A stretch of 64,000 bases of DNA from UBA995 sp035477115 (GTDB taxonomy: Bacteria; Bacillota; Sulfobacillia; UBA995). Below the pieces are notes generated by a model, which was not told the DNA's origin, ran no database searches, and saw only the letters and a program-made list of their open reading frames with translations. The position numbers and the translations under genes are program-made. Each line of letters opens with the position of its first letter. Position 1 is the stretch's first letter. Location: contig DATIKW010000028.1 in assembly GCA_035477115.1 (NCBI GenBank), positions 1 through 64,000 of the forward strand, written 5' to 3'. Of this stretch, positions 52,565 to 60,106 are shown one piece after another.

Positions 52565-52577
52565 GCGTCATGCCTCC

Positions 52578-53264
52578 TCATGCCTCGATGTCGCGGGCAT
52601 CATACAGCCCTTTCAGGGCTTTCGCGTCGAGCCCGGTCATGCGGTCGAGTTCCGCATCGAACTGGCCGGCCGCCACTTCCCCGACCCGCCTGGCGAGGTG
52701 GTCCGCTTTCGGCGCAAGGTGCCGGCCATAGAGGCGACGCGCCAGCAGGGCCACGTTATACTGAGTCTGTTCGGCAGGGCATCGGGAGGCGCACAGGCCG
52801 CACATGATGCAGTCGAAAGACAGGTCGGCCGCGCCGGCGATATCGCCCCGCATGGCCCGCGCCATGTAGTCCATCACGTCCAGTCCCTGCGGGCAGCTCC
52901 GGGTGCAGGTATTGCAGCCGAGACAGCGAGGCAATTCCGGGTGAAGTCTGACCAGCGTTGCCAGGCTCGGTGCGAGGCCGTCCAGATCGTACCGCGCCTT
53001 GCTGGCCGGGTAAAACGGCAATTGTGTCAGATACATGTCATGTTCGGCAACGGTTTGGCAGGCCAGACCCACTTTGATCCGGTAGTCGTTGCGGGTGCGG
53101 TACAGGGTCCCGCAGGCTCCGCAGAAGCCGCCCCGGCAACCGACGCCGCGCACCAGGCGGTAGCCGGCATGTTCCATGGCCCGGAGAATCGTCAGTCCCG
53201 CCGGAACCCGGTAGGCCTTGCCCAGGATATGGACCACGATGAATTCCGGCCCCGGTTGAGTCAT
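52578..53264 (-). CDS. Fumarate reductase-like iron-sulfur subunit (TfrB N-terminal type)
   Basis: 228 residues. An N-terminal 2Fe-2S ferredoxin domain has the cysteine run CRGGFCGACGTLY with a distal Cys (GLACQTV); a C-terminal domain has two 4Fe-4S motifs, CLGCNTCTRSCP (about 116-127) and CIMCGLCASRCP (about 152-163). This is the layout of SdhB/FrdB and of the first half of thiol:fumarate reductase subunit TfrB, but the HdrB-like CCG domain of TfrB is missing; hdrB is a separate gene of the same operon. ATG 53264; 13 bases before the flavoprotein start. Confidence 0.85.
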   Translation of the reverse strand: MTQPGPEFIVVHILGKAYRVPAGLTILRAMEHAGYRLVRGVGCRGGFCGACGTLYRTRNDYRIKVGLACQTVAEHDMYLTQLPFYPASKARYDLDGLAPSLATLVRLHPELPRCLGCNTCTRSCPQGLDVMDYMARAMRGDIAGAADLSFDCIMCGLCASRCPAEQTQYNVALLARRLYGRHLAPKADHLARRVGEVAAGQFDAELDRMTGLDAKALKGLYDARDIEA

Positions 53265-53285
53265 TGCCTGATTCCTCCCAGGACC

Positions 53286-54104
53286 TCAGTACTCCGCCGG
53301 CAACTGCTTGAGTTCAGCGCCGGAGAATACCGGCCCGTCAATGCACACGTACTTCGAGCCGATACTGCATCGCCCGCACTTGCCCACCCCGCACTGCATT
53401 TTCAGTTCCAGGGTGGTGAACACCCGGTCGTCGGGAAACCCCAGCCGTCCCAGGGCCTGAAGCGTGTAGCGGATCATCACCGGCGGGCCGCAAGTAACCG
53501 CAACCGTCCCCGCCGCCTCCGGTTTGAGTCCCTCGAGAAACGGCGGGACGAGGGCCACCGGACCTCGCCATTCAGCATCGGCCGCATCCACGGTGACCTG
53601 CACGCCTACGCCGGCCACGCTGGGCCAAGTCTCGAACAACTCCTGCCGGAAGCACAAGTCGCGGGGCGAGCGCGCACCGTACACGATGTCCACCCGCCCG
53701 AACTCGGCCCGCCTGCCCAGGCAGTGGTTGATGACCGACCGGAGCGGGGCGAGGCCGATGCCTCCCCCTACGAAGAGCAGATTCCCGCCCACCCACCGAT
53801 CGACGGGGAAGGAATTGCCGTAGGGGCCGCGGACGCCGACCTTGTGCCCGGGTTCCGCCTGGTGCAGCGCCGAGGTCACCCGACCGGCCCGCTTCACGCT
53901 GAACTCCAGTGCCGTCTCGGGCGACCACGCGGAGGTGATGGAGATCATGGACTCGCCCACGCCGAACAGGGAGAGCATCGCGCATTGGCCCGGGCGATAG
54001 GGCGGGAAGCGCCCGTCGTCGGGCCGCACCGTGAAGGTGCGAACATCCGGCGTCTCCTCCCGGATCGCCTGAATGGTCGCCACCTGAGGGACCAGCGGGT
54101 TCAA
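53286..54104 (-). CDS. flxA: FlxA-like FAD/NAD(P)-binding oxidoreductase subunit
   Basis: 272 residues of the ferredoxin-NADP reductase superfamily, as in FlxA, HydG and anaerobic sulfite reductase B: FAD site YRPGQCAMLSLFGVGESMISI (two parts), GPYGNSFPVD, NAD(P)-binding FVGGGIGLAPLRSVI, and a C-terminal 2Fe-2S motif CGVGKCGRC...YVCIDGPVF. It is the NAD(P)H entry point of the complex. TTG 54104 overlaps the upstream stop (TTGA) and has GAGGAGG seven bases before it; the longer open frame is inside flxB. Confidence 0.9.
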   Translation of the reverse strand: MNPLVPQVATIQAIREETPDVRTFTVRPDDGRFPPYRPGQCAMLSLFGVGESMISITSAWSPETALEFSVKRAGRVTSALHQAEPGHKVGVRGPYGNSFPVDRWVGGNLLFVGGGIGLAPLRSVINHCLGRRAEFGRVDIVYGARSPRDLCFRQELFETWPSVAGVGVQVTVDAADAEWRGPVALVPPFLEGLKPEAAGTVAVTCGPPVMIRYTLQALGRLGFPDDRVFTTLELKMQCGVGKCGRCSIGSKYVCIDGPVFSGAELKQLPAEY

Positions 54105-55117
54105 CGCAGTACCTCCTCGAGTTCGGAGAGGACACCGGCCAGGTGAAGGCCTACCGGGCATGCCGCCGCGCACCGCCCGCAGCCGACGCAGGCGGATTCC
54201 CCCTGGACGGCCGGGAAGCGGCTCAGTTTGTGCAGGAACCGCCGCCGGATGCGGCTCGCCCTGGTCGGAAGGGGGTCATGTCCGCCGGCCATCATCGCGT
54301 AGTCCTTGAATTGGCAGGAGTCCCACCCCCGCGACCGCCGGCCGCGCGTCCCCCGGACGGTGTCGAACATGGCAAAGCAGTAACAGGTCGGGCACAAGAA
54401 GGTGCAGGCGCCGCAACCGAGACAGCGGCGGGCCAACTCTTCCCAGTGCGGATGATAGGGGGCCGCCTCCAGGCGTGCGGGGAGGTCCTCCCGCTCCAGT
54501 CCCCTGACCGGAGGGACGGGCGTGCTCTGGCAGGCCGCCCGCGCGGCCTCGTCGCCGGCAGGGTCGAGCAGCGCCCCGGCCGACAGCAAGACGCTCAGTC
54601 CCCGGGCGGTGACGGCCTCCAGGAGATAGTGGTCGTCCGCCGGGTATAGCACGACATCGGACCCCCGCCCGTCCGCCGGGGACACCCCTACCGAGCGGCA
54701 AAAGCAGTGGGGACCGGCTTCTCGGCAGGCCACGGTCAGGATGGCCGTCATCTCCCGGCGCTGGCGGTACGATTCGTCGGCGAAGGGTTCGGCGAGCAGC
54801 ACCCGCGACACCCGTTCCAGGGCGACGGCATCGCAAGGACGGACGCCGAAGATCGCCTGGGCCGCCGGGGGGCCCGGTACCCGCAGGGCGACGTCGGTAT
54901 AGCCGCCCTCGAAGTCGAACACGACCTCGGTCTGAGGATGAAGGAAAGATTTGAGCGAGTTGGCGGGATTGCCCGGCTCGATGGCGGGCAGGCGGCCTCC
55001 GAGTTCCTCGAACCGGACGATGCCGTCGACCTCGACCGGCCCATAGAGCCGCCCCCCGGCTGCCAAGCATTCCCGGAACTCGGCCAGCCGCTCCGACGGG
55101 AGGAGTCTCATCGTCAT
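54101..55117 (-). CDS. flxB: FlxB-like 4Fe-4S dicluster subunit
   Basis: 338 residues. The first 220 belong to the HydB/AsrA-like family (FGVRPCDAVALERVSRVLL, then CREAGPHCFC), and the C-terminal part has a two-cluster ferredoxin domain with CLGCGACTFLCPTCYCF (about 232-248) and CVGCGRCAAACPVGLH (about 308-323). It should relay electrons between the FlxA flavin and the rest of the complex. The ATG at 55117 overlaps the flxC stop as ATGA, fixing the start. Confidence 0.88.
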   Translation of the reverse strand: MTMRLLPSERLAEFRECLAAGGRLYGPVEVDGIVRFEELGGRLPAIEPGNPANSLKSFLHPQTEVVFDFEGGYTDVALRVPGPPAAQAIFGVRPCDAVALERVSRVLLAEPFADESYRQRREMTAILTVACREAGPHCFCRSVGVSPADGRGSDVVLYPADDHYLLEAVTARGLSVLLSAGALLDPAGDEAARAACQSTPVPPVRGLEREDLPARLEAAPYHPHWEELARRCLGCGACTFLCPTCYCFAMFDTVRGTRGRRSRGWDSCQFKDYAMMAGGHDPLPTRASRIRRRFLHKLSRFPAVQGESACVGCGRCAAACPVGLHLAGVLSELEEVLR

Positions 55118-56064
55118 CGCGCCTCCCCCCGACAACTCTCGAGATCATCGGGCCGGTAGCAGGCCAGCGGTTCGGTGGCGGACGGCCGATGGGGGTCGGC
55201 GACCCCGAACAGGTCCCGGATGTCCTTCAGGAACTTCTCGTTGAGCAGGCTGAGCGGGACCTTCATCGGGCAGGCGCGCTGGCACTCGCCGCAGGCCACG
55301 CAACGTCCCGCCACGTGATAGGCACGGGTGAAGTGGAAGCCGAACTGGTCCGCCAGGCCGGTGGCGCGCTCCTGAAGCTCCGGATCGTCAAGCGAGCAGG
55401 AACGGCAACTGCAGGCGGGACAGACATTCCGGCACGCGTAACAGCGAATGCACCGCTGAAACTGGCGGGACCAGAACGCATAGCGCGCTTCCGCTGGCTG
55501 CCGCTCCATACGCGTCACCGCTTCGAAGTCGCGCTGTCCCGAGGGCAGGGGCTCGCCCAGCCAGGTATCGGCCAGCCGCGGACTCGGGTCGACACAGCTC
55601 AGGCACCGGCCGAGCAGACATGAGTCTCGGGGGACACTGCGCCGCTCTTCGCCTGCGATCAGGGCGACCGACTGAGCGTCGACTTCCGCCCGCTCGGGGA
55701 TGCGGCCCAGGATCGCTCGGGCCCGAGCAGGGTCGACCGCCCCCCGGCAGGCGACGGCGACCAGGTGCAGGCGTTCGCGGGTCACCCGGCCGTCGGCGAT
55801 CAGGCGCTCCAGCCCCAACCCGTCGCACCCCCTGACCAGGATGCCGACCGGCCCGTCTTCGAGCGCTTCCAGGACGTGACGGGCGAGACCGGCGCCGCAG
55901 AAGGGGTTGATCACCAGCGCGCCGGCGCCCGAGGCGTCTCGGACAAAATGAGGGACGGGGCGGGATGGGTCGAGCCCCGCCCGGAAACCAATGAACGTCG
56001 CGACCTGCCCGCCGCCCAGCAACTTGGCGGCGATATCGCGCAATGCAGCCTGATGATCGGTCAC
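55114..56064 (-). CDS. flxC: FlxC-like 4Fe-4S protein
   Basis: 316 residues. An N-terminal domain with GALVINPFCGAGLARHVLEAL and GILVRGCDGLGLERLIADGRV resembles the FrhB-like fold (coenzyme F420 hydrogenase beta family), followed by a two-cluster ferredoxin domain with CIRCYACRNVCPACSC (about 204-219) and CVACGECQRACPMKVP (about 256-271). GTG 56064 overlaps the mvhD stop (GTGA), which fixes the start. Part of the Flx module in the order known from sulfate reducers. Confidence 0.87.
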   Translation of the reverse strand: MTDHQAALRDIAAKLLGGGQVATFIGFRAGLDPSRPVPHFVRDASGAGALVINPFCGAGLARHVLEALEDGPVGILVRGCDGLGLERLIADGRVTRERLHLVAVACRGAVDPARARAILGRIPERAEVDAQSVALIAGEERRSVPRDSCLLGRCLSCVDPSPRLADTWLGEPLPSGQRDFEAVTRMERQPAEARYAFWSRQFQRCIRCYACRNVCPACSCRSCSLDDPELQERATGLADQFGFHFTRAYHVAGRCVACGECQRACPMKVPLSLLNEKFLKDIRDLFGVADPHRPSATEPLACYRPDDLESCRGEAR

Positions 56065-56477
56065 GGGTCTTCCCTCAACTTCCGGTTGGGCCCCAGCCGC
56101 TCGAGGTCGGCCGTCATCTCCCGGATCACTTCCGCGAAACGCCGCCCTTCGGCTGCCGAGATCCACTCCAGCCGAAAGCGCTCCGGCTCAAGCCCCAGAT
56201 ACTCGAGGAATCGCTTGACCAGCGCGAACCGCCGCCGGGCGAACAGGTTGCCCGATGCGTAGTGGCAGTCCCCGGGGTGGCATCCGGCAACCAGCACCCC
56301 GTCCGCCCCGCGCTGGAAGGCGCGGATCACGAAAGCAGGGTCCACCCGGCCCGAACAAGGGACCCGGATCAGGTGGACGGAGGCCGGGTACTCGAGCCGA
56401 CTGGTTCCGGCGAGGTCGGCCCCCGCGTAGGAGCACCAGCGGCAGGCGAAGCCCACCAGTCTCGGCTGGGCGGTCAT
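56061..56477 (-). CDS. mvhD: MvhD/FlxD electron-transfer subunit
   Basis: 138 residues. The MvhD family 2Fe-2S pattern is complete: ACRWCSYAGADLAGTSRL near residue 11, VPCSGRVDPAFVIRAF with its Cys, and GCHPGDCHYASGN near 66. This small protein docks on HdrA and passes electrons from the hydrogenase or, here, the Flx module into the bifurcating flavin. The ATG at 56477 overlaps the hdrA stop as ATGA. Confidence 0.93.
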   Translation of the reverse strand: MTAQPRLVGFACRWCSYAGADLAGTSRLEYPASVHLIRVPCSGRVDPAFVIRAFQRGADGVLVAGCHPGDCHYASGNLFARRRFALVKRFLEYLGLEPERFRLEWISAAEGRRFAEVIREMTADLERLGPNRKLREDP

Positions 56478-58429
56478 AGGCAGATGGCCCCCACTTCCGC
56501 AAGGACTTGCTTGTCGCTGAAGCCGTGCAGTCCCATGGCGCCGCTGCGGCAGATCGCCGCGCACGCTCCGCAGCCTTGGCACAAGCCCGGGTTGACCGAG
56601 GCGACCTTGCGCGCCGCCAATTCCCGGGGCTCGATCGCCTGGTAAGGACATACATGGCGGCAGACAAGGCAGCCCGAGCATCGAGCTTCATCGACCTCGG
56701 CCACGAGGGGGTCGGCCGCCAGTTCCCCGCGGGTCAGCAGGCCAAGAGCCTTGGCCGCCGCCGCCGACGCCTGGGCTACCGTCTCGGCAATGTCCCGGGG
56801 CGCCTGGGCGGCCCCCGCCAGGAAGATACCTCTGGTCATCGTCTCCACCGGACGGAGCTTGGGATGAGCTTCGCTGTAAAAGCCGTGTTCGTCGGCGGCG
56901 ATCTTGAGGGTCCGGGCCAGATCCCGGGCGCCTTCCCGCGGCAGGACGGCGGTGGCCAGGACGACCAGGTCCGCCGCCACCTCCACCTTTGTGCCCGCGA
57001 GCGTATCCACGCCTTCGACCAGCAAGCGGCCGTCTTCGGGATACACGCGCGCGACGCGCCCGCGGAGATACATGGCGCCGGCCTGTTCCACCGTCCGTTG
57101 GACGAACTCCTCGTAGCCCTTGCCGCCGGCCCGGATGTCCATGTAGAAGACGTAGGCTTGGCCGTCCGGCACTTTCTGGCGGTACAGGAAAGCGTGTTTT
57201 GCCGTATACATGCAGCAGATCTTGGAGCAGTAGGGTTTACCCCGGTCGGGGTCGCGCGAGCCGGCGCACTGAATGAACACCACTTCCCGGGGGATCCTGC
57301 CGTCGGACGGCCGCCGGATCACGCCTCCGGTGGGTCCCGATGATGAATTCAGGCGCTCGAAAGCCAAGCTGTCGATGACATCCGGGTATTCCCCGTAGCC
57401 GTATTCACCGAAGTGAGCGGCGGGCATGACGTCGAAGCCGGTGGCGACCACGATGGCGCCCACCTTCTCCTCGCGGCAACTCTCCGCCTGCTCGAAATCC
57501 ACCGCGCCGACCGGGCACACCTTCGCGCATACCTGGCACTTGCGGCCCTGGAAACGCCGGCAATACTCCCGTCGGATCACCGGGCGGTTGGGGACGGCTT
57601 GCGGGAAACTGACCCCGATCGCCTTGCCCATCCCCATGCCGTGCTCGAAGGCAATCGGCGCCGGCGCGGGGCACTTGTCCTGGCAGAGCATGCAGCCGAT
57701 GCACCGGTCCCAGTCGACGAAGGCCGGCCGGCGGGCAATCTTCACCGAGAAGTTGCCCACATATCCGGACACTTCCCGTACCTCGCTCCAGGTAAGCAAC
57801 TCGATACGCGGGTGGCGGGCCACCTCGGCGGTGCGGGGGGTGAGGATGCAGGATGCGCAATCCAGGGTGGGAAACGTCTCCGAAAGCTGAGCCATCCTCC
57901 CGCCGAGGTTGGGTTCGCGTTCGACTACTACCACCGCGTGGCCGGCCTCGGCGATGTCCCAGGCCGCTTGCATGCCCGCGACTCCTCCGCCGATCACCAG
58001 CGCCCGCGGATTGACCGGCAGGCGGATGGGCTCCAGCGGCTGGTCCCGGCGGACCTTGGCCACCATGGCCGCGACCAGGGCCGCCGCCTTGACGGTGGCC
58101 GTCTCGCGGTCGGAATGGACCCAGCTGCACTGCTCGCGAATATTGGCGATTTGCACCAGGTACGGATTGAGACCGGCCAAGGCCGCGGCTTCCCGGAAAG
58201 TCGCCTCATGCATCGACGGCGAACAAGCCGCGACCACAACGCCGTCGAGCCGCGACGACCGGATGGCTTCCGCGATCTTCTCCTGTCCCGGCTGGGAACA
58301 GAAGTACTTGTAGGTCTCGGCATGGACCACGCCCGGTATGGCTCGTGCCCGTGCCGCCACCCGCTCGACGTCGACGGTCGCCGCTATATTCAGGCCGCAG
58401 TGGCAGATGAAGGCGCCGATCCTGGGCAA
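56474..58429 (-). CDS. hdrA: Heterodisulfide reductase subunit A (bifurcating flavoprotein)
   Basis: 651 residues. The order of features is: N-terminal cysteines ICHCG (9-12), FAD Rossmann motif VIGGGVAGMQAAWDIA (about 145-160), CASC at 191-194, a ferredoxin-like insert with CIGCMLCQDKC (243-253) and CQVCAKVC (298-305), YCSKICCMYTAKHA, and a C-terminal two-cluster domain with CSGCLVCRHVCPYQAI and CQGCGACAAICRSGAM. HdrA carries the FAD that splits electron pairs between ferredoxin and the disulfide. TTG 58429 behind GAGGTGAG. No in-frame TGA selenocysteine codon is needed. Confidence 0.95.
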   Translation of the reverse strand: MPRIGAFICHCGLNIAATVDVERVAARARAIPGVVHAETYKYFCSQPGQEKIAEAIRSSRLDGVVVAACSPSMHEATFREAAALAGLNPYLVQIANIREQCSWVHSDRETATVKAAALVAAMVAKVRRDQPLEPIRLPVNPRALVIGGGVAGMQAAWDIAEAGHAVVVVEREPNLGGRMAQLSETFPTLDCASCILTPRTAEVARHPRIELLTWSEVREVSGYVGNFSVKIARRPAFVDWDRCIGCMLCQDKCPAPAPIAFEHGMGMGKAIGVSFPQAVPNRPVIRREYCRRFQGRKCQVCAKVCPVGAVDFEQAESCREEKVGAIVVATGFDVMPAAHFGEYGYGEYPDVIDSLAFERLNSSSGPTGGVIRRPSDGRIPREVVFIQCAGSRDPDRGKPYCSKICCMYTAKHAFLYRQKVPDGQAYVFYMDIRAGGKGYEEFVQRTVEQAGAMYLRGRVARVYPEDGRLLVEGVDTLAGTKVEVAADLVVLATAVLPREGARDLARTLKIAADEHGFYSEAHPKLRPVETMTRGIFLAGAAQAPRDIAETVAQASAAAAKALGLLTRGELAADPLVAEVDEARCSGCLVCRHVCPYQAIEPRELAARKVASVNPGLCQGCGACAAICRSGAMGLHGFSDKQVLAEVGAICL

Positions 58430-58430
58430 G

Positions 58431-59273
58431 TCAACTCACCTCGGACAGCAGCGATCTTGCGCGCAGCAGCGGGCGGGGGTCCGACATCCCCTCGCCGAAG
58501 TGCCCGTCCAACCCCAGTGCAATCGCCAGCAACTGGGTGAAGTAGACGACGGGCAGGCCGGTGCGGGCGCGGTCCAGGTTGTAGTTGCAACTCGGGCAAC
58601 TGGTAACCACCAGATCGGCTCCCGCCGCCGCCGCCGACTTCAGCACCCGGCCGGCGGCCTCGAACCGATCGTCCCGCAAGGACACGAAGGCGCCGCAACA
58701 ATCCGCCTGCAGCGGATAGCTCACCGGCTCCGCCCCCAGGGCGCGGAGCAGATCATGCAATATGGAAGGGGATTCGGGGTCGTCGAACTCCATCTCCCGC
58801 TCCGGACGTAGTAGCAGGCAGCCGTAATAGGCGGCGACCTTGAGCCCGGTCAGCGGGCGGGCGACCTGGGCGCGCACCTCGGCCCACGTGACATCGTCAC
58901 GGAGTACTTCGAGCAGGTGGCGCACCCGTCGCTCGCCGCGGTAGTCGAGTTCCACCGCGGCGCGAAGCTTCTCCCCGAGTTCGAGGTCGGAAGCCACCCG
59001 GCGATTGGTCCGCCGCAGGACGTTGAGACACCCCGAACACAGGGTGACGAGGTCGGATTCCAGACGGTGGGCGGCGGCCAAGGCGCGGTAGGGGGACACC
59101 AGGTTGATATGGGAGTCGCCGGCCAGAGGGAATACCGCCCCGCAGCACTGCCAGCTATCGAGTTCAACCAGCGCGATGCCCAGCCGGGCTGCGCTGTCGC
59201 GGGCTGTCAGATCGAAGGCGCGGGCTTGCTCGTGGAGCGTGCAGCCGGGGAAGTAGCGATACTGCGTATGCGT
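58431..59273 (-). CDS. hdrB: Heterodisulfide reductase subunit B, start codon unresolved
   Basis: CCG-domain protein holding the non-cubane [4Fe-4S] clusters that cleave a disulfide. The frame is open from 59276 to 58431. Its first motif YFPGC..SWQCCG..TLCSGC (residues about 10-75) and the second YYGC..DCCGA..TSCPSC are both intact, so the coding region clearly reaches 59262. Yet there is no ATG, GTG or TTG in frame between the TGA at 59279-59277 and a GTG at 59099, which would delete the first motif. Candidate starts are ACG 59273, seven bases after GGAGGG, or ACG 59267; alternatively TTG 59280 is the true start in the neighbouring frame and one base is missing in the sequence. About 280 residues, the normal HdrB size. 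Confidence 0.85.
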   Translation of the reverse strand, partial: THTQYRYFPGCTLHEQARAFDLTARDSAARLGIALVELDSWQCCGAVFPLAGDSHINLVSPYRALAAAHRLESDLVTLCSGCLNVLRRTNRRVASDLELGEKLRAAVELDYRGERRVRHLLEVLRDDVTWAEVRAQVARPLTGLKVAAYYGCLLLRPEREMEFDDPESPSILHDLLRALGAEPVSYPLQADCCGAFVSLRDDRFEAAGRVLKSAAAAGADLVVTSCPSCNYNLDRARTGLPVVYFTQLLAIALGLDGHFGEGMSDPRPLLRARSLLSEVS

Positions 59274-59288
59274 AGCTCAACCCTCCGC

Positions 59289-59678
59289 CTATCCGACGTA
59301 CTTGCGCAAGAAGCTTACGACCAACTGCTGGGGGACCTCGTCCGGCAGATCGGCCTGCCCCGGCGGACCGAGTCCTCGACGCAGCCGGATCACCCGCAAA
59401 GCCTCCATGATCCTGGACAGGTCAACGCCCCGGGGGCACCGGGCGGCGCAGGTATGGCAAGCGGCACACAGCCAGATGGCGCCGGCGGCCAAGGCCGCTT
59501 CCTCTCGACCGAGCTGCAGGTCGCGGACCACCCGATGGGGGAGGATGTCCATCGCGTCCTCTAAAGGGCAGCCGGCGGAACACTTGCCGCACTGGTAGCA
59601 AGACGACAGCTTCTGGCCGCTGATCGCCTCCACCTTGCCGGCAAGTACACCGCGAAGCCGGTCGCGACTGAGCCGCAT
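59289..59678 (-). CDS. hdrC: Heterodisulfide reductase subunit C
   Basis: 129-residue two-cluster ferredoxin that links HdrA to HdrB. Both 4Fe-4S motifs are present: CYQCGKCSAGCP (27-38) and CAACHTCAARCP (about 71-82). ATG 59678 with GGAGG five bases upstream. First gene of the minus-strand nine-gene operon, divergent from the arsR-type regulator; the 137-base gap to that gene must hold its promoter, but I see no strong -35/-10 pair on this strand. Confidence 0.93.
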   Translation of the reverse strand: MRLSRDRLRGVLAGKVEAISGQKLSSCYQCGKCSAGCPLEDAMDILPHRVVRDLQLGREEAALAAGAIWLCAACHTCAARCPRGVDLSRIMEALRVIRLRRGLGPPGQADLPDEVPQQLVVSFLRKYVG

Positions 59679-59705
59679 GCTGCCTCCGCCTGCTTCCGCA
59701 ATGCT

Positions 59706-59719
59706 TGGTCATTCGACCA
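59706..59719. promoter_or_regulatory. Candidate operator palindrome in the hdrC/arsR divergent gap
   Basis: TGGTC-ATTC-GACCA is a perfect 5-base inverted repeat lying 28-41 bases upstream of the hdrC start. A second imperfect palindrome, GATATACTGATATTC (59764-59778), overlaps the -10 of the regulator gene. Either could be the binding site of the ArsR-family protein encoded next door; the assignment is inference. Confidence 0.35.
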
Positions 59720-59762
59720 CGGCGAGAGGTTCACCTTCTAACTAGGCTTGAGCGCCGTTTCG

Positions 59763-59771
59763 TGATATACT
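59763..59771 (+). promoter_or_regulatory. Extended -10 promoter of the arsR-family gene
   Basis: TGATATACT (59763-59771) contains TATACT with a TGn extension. Transcription would start near 59778, only a few bases before the strong ribosome-binding site GGAGGTG (59783-59789). No good -35 box is seen. Confidence 0.55.
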
Positions 59772-59815
59772 GATATTCGGATGGAGGTGACCCGACCCTG
59801 CAGATTACCGATATC

Positions 59816-60106
59816 GTGGCCAGCCGTGCCCGCCTCTTACGTACCCTGGGCCATCCTGTGCGGCTGTGCATGGTCAAGGGGCTCCTGGAACGGGGAGAGG
59901 GGAACGTGTCCCACATCCAGGGATGCCTGGAACTCCCCCAGTCCACCGTCTCGCAGCACCTGGGCAAGCTCAGGGATGTGGGGATTGTAGCCGATGATCG
60001 CCGGGGATCGGAAGTCTTCTACCGGGTAGTGAGCGAGGAGGCGCGGCGGCTGGTAGCGGTCCTTTTCGAGGGAGAAGAGAGAGAAGGAGGAGGTCGAGAG
60101 GGATGA
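59816..60106 (+). CDS. ArsR-family transcriptional regulator
   Basis: 96 residues from GTG 59816: a winged-helix repressor with LGHPVRLCMVKGLLERG, the recognition helix ELPQSTVSQHLGKLRDVGIV and the wing DDRRGSEVFYRV. The metal motif ELCVCDL of ArsR is absent; instead there are two cysteines (18 and 36, in RLCMV and QGCLEL) that could form a thiol switch. The ribosome-binding site GGAGGTG (59783-59789) is 26 bases away from this GTG but eight from an in-frame CTG at 59798, so the true start may be CTG, adding six residues (LQITDI). The stop overlaps the next gene (ATGA), so it likely controls that gene and perhaps the divergent hdr operon. Confidence 0.85.
   Translation: MASRARLLRTLGHPVRLCMVKGLLERGEGNVSHIQGCLELPQSTVSQHLGKLRDVGIVADDRRGSEVFYRVVSEEARRLVAVLFEGEEREGGGREG

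Noticed and set aside
59277..59279. Selenocysteine TGA at the start of hdrB
   Set aside because: The TGA lies before the first conserved residue of HdrB, where no Sec is known, and no SECIS-like hairpin is apparent.
59277..59291. HdrC-HdrB gene fusion by stop-codon readthrough
   Set aside because: The two genes are in the same frame, but two stops (TAG then TGA) and a ribosome-binding site lie between them, so separate proteins are far more likely.
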